Assembly (NCBI GenBank): GCA_902793605.1
Contig: CADBEB010000006.1
Span: 41,668-105,667 of the forward strand
Direction of reading: 5' to 3'
DNA: 64,000 nucleotides
Source of the DNA: an uncultured Eubacteriales bacterium
Lineage (GTDB): Bacteria > Bacillota > Clostridia > Christensenellales > Aristaeellaceae
Made by a program: the position numbers and the translations under genes. The notes under the pieces were generated by a model that was not told the origin of the DNA, ran no database searches, and worked only from the letters and a program-made list of their open reading frames with translations. The first letter of the stretch is position 1; every line of letters starts with the position of its first letter. Below are positions 61,316-64,000 of the stretch, one piece after another.

Positions 61316-62074
61316 ATGAAAATGATCTCCTGGAATGTGAACGGTTTAAGGGCGGTTATGCAGAAAGGGTTCATGGAGGTGTTCGCGGAGCTGGACGCGG
61401 ATCTGTTCTGCCTGCAGGAGACGAAGCTGCAGGAAGGACAGATCGAAATGGACCTGCCCGGGTATCACCAGTACTGGAACTATGCGGAAAAGAAAGGCTA
61501 TTCCGGCACGGCTGTCTTCAGCCGGCAGGAACCGCTGTCCGTCCGGAAGGGGATCGGCGTGGAGGAATTTGATCATGAAGGCCGGGTGATCACGCTGGAG
61601 TTCCCGGAGTTCTGGTTCATTACCGTCTATACACCCAACTCACAGGACGAACTGCAGCGCCTTCCGTACCGGATGCAGTGGGAGGATGCTTTTCTGGCCT
61701 ATATCCAAAGGCTGGATCAGGAAAAACCGGTGATCTTCTGCGGTGACCTGAACGTTGCGCACCGGGAGATCGACCTGAAGAATCCGAAGACCAACCAGCA
61801 TAACGCCGGATTTACCCGGGAAGAGCGGGATAAGATGACCGCACTGCTGGAGAACGGCTTTGTGGACACATTCCGTTATTTCCATCCTGAAGAGAAGGAC
61901 GCATACAGCTGGTGGAGCTACCGCTTCCATGCGCGTGAGAAGAACGCCGGGTGGCGGATCGATTACTTTATCGTTTCGGAACGGCTGAAGGACCGGCTGA
62001 CCGCGGCCTGTATCCATCCGGAGGTCTTCGGCTCGGATCACTGCCCGGTTGAGCTGCAGATCGGGCTCGGATGA
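61316..62074 (+). CDS. xthA: Exodeoxyribonuclease III
   Basis: 252 aa AP endonuclease / 3' exonuclease of base excision repair. KMISWNVNGLRAVMQKGF, FCLQETKLQEGQIEM, SGTAVFSRQEP, VYTPNSQDEL, FCGDLNVAHREIDL, and GWRIDYFIVSERLKD with FGSDHCPVEL give the catalytic Glu, Asp, Asn and His residues. The start lies after a CGGAG ribosome site. A frame open far upstream, across the divergent glycosyltransferase, is rejected because the promoter lies inside it. Confidence 0.97.
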   Translation: MKMISWNVNGLRAVMQKGFMEVFAELDADLFCLQETKLQEGQIEMDLPGYHQYWNYAEKKGYSGTAVFSRQEPLSVRKGIGVEEFDHEGRVITLEFPEFWFITVYTPNSQDELQRLPYRMQWEDAFLAYIQRLDQEKPVIFCGDLNVAHREIDLKNPKTNQHNAGFTREERDKMTALLENGFVDTFRYFHPEEKDAYSWWSYRFHAREKNAGWRIDYFIVSERLKDRLTAACIHPEVFGSDHCPVELQIGLG

Positions 62075-62081
62075 CGGAAAG

Positions 62082-62111
62082 TTGTCAAGAGCCGCTGAAA
62101 GATGGTATAAT
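62082..62111 (+). promoter_or_regulatory. Promoter of the NYN-LOTUS gene
   Basis: TTGTCA (62082-62087), 18-bp spacer, TATAAT (62106-62111). The short leader contains a GC-rich palindromic stretch (about 62117-62135). Confidence 0.75.
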
Positions 62112-62167
62112 GACTTATCCGGCCGGCCGGGCCGGAACGAACAAGACGAAAGAGAGAAGGTTTTTTT

Positions 62168-63157
62168 CTGAGTAAATTTGCTGTTTTTGTAGATCTGGAA
62201 AACTGCGGCGCCAAAGTTGCTACCCTGAAGAGTATCCTCGAGAAGGTCAAGATCCGCGGGGATATCCTGCTGGGCAAGGTATACGGGTATACGGACAAGT
62301 TTGACGACCTGAAGGAAGTGCTGCTGAGCAACACGTTTACCGTGGTGCCGAGCCTGCGCTACGGGATCAGCCAGAAGAACAATGCGGATATCCAGCTGGT
62401 GATCGACGCGCTGGAAGTCGCCTATAAGAATGAACTGATCGACAGCTTCTGCATCGTATCCGGCGACAGCGACTATACGCCCCTGGTAGGACGCCTGAAG
62501 AGCATGGGCAAGTTTGTGCTGGGCATCAGCCGCAGTGAAGCTGCCAGCAATATCTTCATCAATGCCTGCAACGAGTTCCAGTTCCTGGAATCTGTCGGCA
62601 AGCGGAATGTGGAAAAACCGAAACGCCAGCGGGCGAACCTCAACAACGAGGAGGCCGCGGACGAGAGCGAACTGAACAAGCTGCTGACGACGGTCCTGGA
62701 GGAACAGGATCAGGACGAGATCTACGCCAGCGAGCTGAAGGGGACGCTGCTCCGCCTGCGCCCGGACTTCAACGAGAAGGCATATGGCTGCGCTACTTTC
62801 TACAAGCTGCTGACAAAGCTGGCCAACCGCTTCGGCGACCTGCGGGTACACAATGACAACTTCAACGTCATGGTCGGTCTTTCCAATGCCACCGATAACG
62901 GGGAATCGATCCCGCAGCTGACAAGGGACAACTGGAAAGACGCCTTTGCGGCCCAGATCAAGGCCTATAAGGAAGGCGGATTTGACCGCGTGAACCCTTC
63001 GATCCTGAAGGCGGACATCATCACGGCCTATCCCGATTTCAACGAGCGGTCCATTGGATTCAAGCGCTTCTCCGATGTGATGAAGCAGCTGGAAAAAGAC
63101 GGACTGGTCATCGTAGAGATGGATGAGCAGAAGACGATGCTGATCAAGCTGCTCTGA
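62168..63157 (+). CDS. NYN domain protein with two C-terminal OST-HTH/LOTUS-like domains, CTG start
   Basis: 329 aa from a CTG at 62168. The N-terminal NYN (PIN-like) nuclease fold is complete only with this start: KFAVFVDLENCGAK holds the first catalytic Asp, then NNADIQLVIDALEV, and VSGDSDYTPLVGRLKSMGK holds the later Asp residues. Two winged-helix LOTUS-type segments follow (about 210-260, ASELKGTLLRLRPDFNEKAYG; and 275-329, PSILKADIITAYPDFNERSIGF). AGAGAAGG ends 7 bp before the CTG and no ATG, GTG or TTG lies in frame between it and the conserved Asp. Likely an RNase with RNA-binding domains. The first GTG, at 62318, would delete the active site. Confidence 0.85.
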   Translation: MSKFAVFVDLENCGAKVATLKSILEKVKIRGDILLGKVYGYTDKFDDLKEVLLSNTFTVVPSLRYGISQKNNADIQLVIDALEVAYKNELIDSFCIVSGDSDYTPLVGRLKSMGKFVLGISRSEAASNIFINACNEFQFLESVGKRNVEKPKRQRANLNNEEAADESELNKLLTTVLEEQDQDEIYASELKGTLLRLRPDFNEKAYGCATFYKLLTKLANRFGDLRVHNDNFNVMVGLSNATDNGESIPQLTRDNWKDAFAAQIKAYKEGGFDRVNPSILKADIITAYPDFNERSIGFKRFSDVMKQLEKDGLVIVEMDEQKTMLIKLL

Positions 63158-63194
63158 ACACCGGACGGAACAACCCCTGAAAGGAGGAAGGCGG

Positions 63195-63728
63195 ATGAAA
63201 TACCTGCGGCGCATTGTCCTTTTCCTGGCGAGCCGGCTGTTTCTGGTTTGCCTGATCCTGGGGTTGATGATTACCGTATTCTACTATGCGATGAACGTGA
63301 GCAACATCCAGATCATCCTGAAGGACGGCATGGCGACCCGGGCCAAGTACGTCATGGGGATGGAGACCAAACGGTCTGAGCTGGACAAGTATTTTCTGAC
63401 CGTCTGCCTGGAGAACGACAACAGCGTCCTGGAAACGGAGCAGGGTGCGTCGCCCTATGCGGACTACAATGTCCGGGGTATCGACCACCGGCTGGATATG
63501 GGTTATTTCTGGGTATGGCCGTGGGAAAATTCGGTGCGGCTGAATATCCAGGAAAAAATTCCCCGAATCGACGGACGCGTGAAGGGAACGCGGGCGGATG
63601 AAGTGATCGCCCAGCAGGGGGCGGACGCCCTGTATCCGCCTTCCTGGCCGGATGCCGGGTACAAGGTGCTCCTGACAAGGGAAAAAGGCCAATGGAAAAT
63701 CAAGACTTTGACACCGGTCAGCAAATGA
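63195..63728 (+). CDS. Hypothetical single-pass membrane protein
   Basis: 177 aa, family not recognised. A basic start and one hydrophobic helix (residues about 8-32, including LFLVCLILGLMITVFYYAM) precede an extracytoplasmic domain with aromatic-rich DMGYFWVWPWENSVRL and a C-terminal TREKGQWKIKTL that resembles the end of small secreted NTF2-like or DUF domains. Good AAAGGAGG ribosome site. It follows the NYN gene by 37 bp and is probably co-transcribed. Its stop lies in the terminator. Confidence 0.72.
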   Translation: MKYLRRIVLFLASRLFLVCLILGLMITVFYYAMNVSNIQIILKDGMATRAKYVMGMETKRSELDKYFLTVCLENDNSVLETEQGASPYADYNVRGIDHRLDMGYFWVWPWENSVRLNIQEKIPRIDGRVKGTRADEVIAQQGADALYPPSWPDAGYKVLLTREKGQWKIKTLTPVSK

Positions 63729-63744
63729 CCGGTGTTCTTTTTTT
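63711..63744 (+). terminator. Terminator overlapping the stop codon before the rRNA operon
   Basis: ACACCGGTCA (63711-63720) with TGACCGGTGT (63726-63735), 5-nt loop, then TCTTTTTTT. The right arm begins with the stop codon TGA of the preceding gene. Confidence 0.9.
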
Positions 63745-63765
63745 GAAAAACATCGAAAAAAGTGC

Positions 63766-63794
63766 TTGACAAGGGGGGAGTGCTTTGGTATTAT
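63766..63794 (+). promoter_or_regulatory. rRNA operon promoter
   Basis: Consensus TTGACA (63766-63771), 17-bp G-rich spacer, TATTAT (63789-63794). Confidence 0.85.
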
Positions 63795-63799
63795 AGTCG

Positions 63800-63922
63800 A
63801 GCTCGCCCGAAAGCAAACACTTGAGGGAAGAGCAGGCGAACCTTGAAAACGATACAGAGAGAAACGCGCAAGAAATTCAGCGAAGATTCCAAAGAGTTAA
63901 GACACGAAAGTGTTGAAGGATT
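63800..63922 (+). other. Pre-16S leader
   Basis: About 120 nt between promoter and 16S. It contains an ACAC-GAAA-GTGT hairpin (about 63902-63913) shortly before the mature end and a CCTTGAAAAC stretch (63841-63850) of the kind often seen in clostridial rRNA leaders. RNase III pairing partners would lie beyond the window. Confidence 0.5.

Positions 63923-64000
<78 letters not shown>

Overview
The window is a contiguous chromosomal segment of a Gram-positive-type bacterium, most likely a member of the class Clostridia (Bacillota). This rests on the tig-clpP-clpX-lon-engB block, the rplU-prp-rpmA block with an L27 that carries a cleavable N-terminus, an mraZ-led cell division cluster, HisZ with a short HisG, a Cys-type L28, strong AGGAGG ribosome binding sites, and the first bases of a 16S rRNA at the right edge. 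Base composition is moderately GC-rich throughout and coding density is high. No insertion sequence, prophage, CRISPR array, tRNA or obvious transferred island is visible. A genus cannot be named from this sequence alone; an uncultured gut or rumen clostridial lineage is an inference.

Layout. 1-1.9 kb: the end of an HD-GYP c-di-GMP phosphodiesterase, start/stop coupled to a membrane-anchored BMP/PnrA-like binding protein. 1.9-3.1 kb: a self-cleaving XRE-S24 repressor with repeated operator-like sequences and a small partner gene. 3.1-6 kb: pyruvate kinase, and on the minus strand a five-SH3b secreted wall protein whose leader looks like an attenuator. 6.1-14.2 kb: one complete histidine operon, hisZGDCBHAF-hisIE-hisK, encoding every step from PRPP to histidinol, with a terminator that overlaps the last stop codon. 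14.3-19.9 kb: a secreted peptidoglycan-binding vWA protein, a PHP phosphoesterase and a membrane GGDEF-PAS-GGDEF-like-EAL protein. 19.9-22.5 kb (minus strand): a metallophosphoesterase and an unusual protein joining a ParB-like module to a BMP binding domain, whose 5' end looks damaged. 22.7-25.3 kb: purC, a phosphodiester glycosidase lipoprotein and an esterase. 25.3-31.7 kb: the proteostasis block. 31.7-33.1 kb: a zinc-ribbon acidic protein with a long structured leader, and a second metallophosphoesterase.

33.3-42.5 kb: a reduced dcw cluster, mraZ-ftsL-like-murE-mraY-murD-ftsQ-ftsA-ftsZ, with no rsmH, ftsI/pbpB, murF, ftsW or murG between its members. 42.6-45.4 kb: a sugar-type binding protein and galactokinase. 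45.5-48.3 kb: tsaE-tsaB-rimI-deoB, tightly coupled. 48.4-50.8 kb: a large secreted fusion of a discoidin-like region, a PIG-L deacetylase and a phosphodiester glycosidase, paralogous in its last domain to the 23.5 kb gene. 50.8-59.1 kb: rplU-prp-rpmA, then metG-tatD, topB and wecB with a pyruvyltransferase-family gene. 59.2-61.2 kb (minus strand): rpmB and two GT2 glycosyltransferases. 61.3-63.7 kb: xthA, a NYN-LOTUS-LOTUS protein that apparently starts at CTG, and a small membrane protein. 63.8-64 kb: an rRNA promoter and the 16S start.

Three themes recur. Nucleotide second messenger and nucleoside sensing appears as HD-GYP with BMP, GGDEF/EAL, and ParB-like/BMP with a phosphoesterase. Surface glycan remodelling appears as SH3b, vWA, PIG-L/phosphodiester glycosidase, WecB, pyruvyltransferase and GT2 genes. 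RNA-level control appears as hairpins at predicted transcript starts, nested terminator leaders, and terminators folded over stop codons. No single locus is a clear defence or conflict system. The best candidates for something undescribed are the ParB-like/BMP plus phosphoesterase operon, the PIG-L/phosphodiester glycosidase fusion, and the NYN-LOTUS-LOTUS protein.
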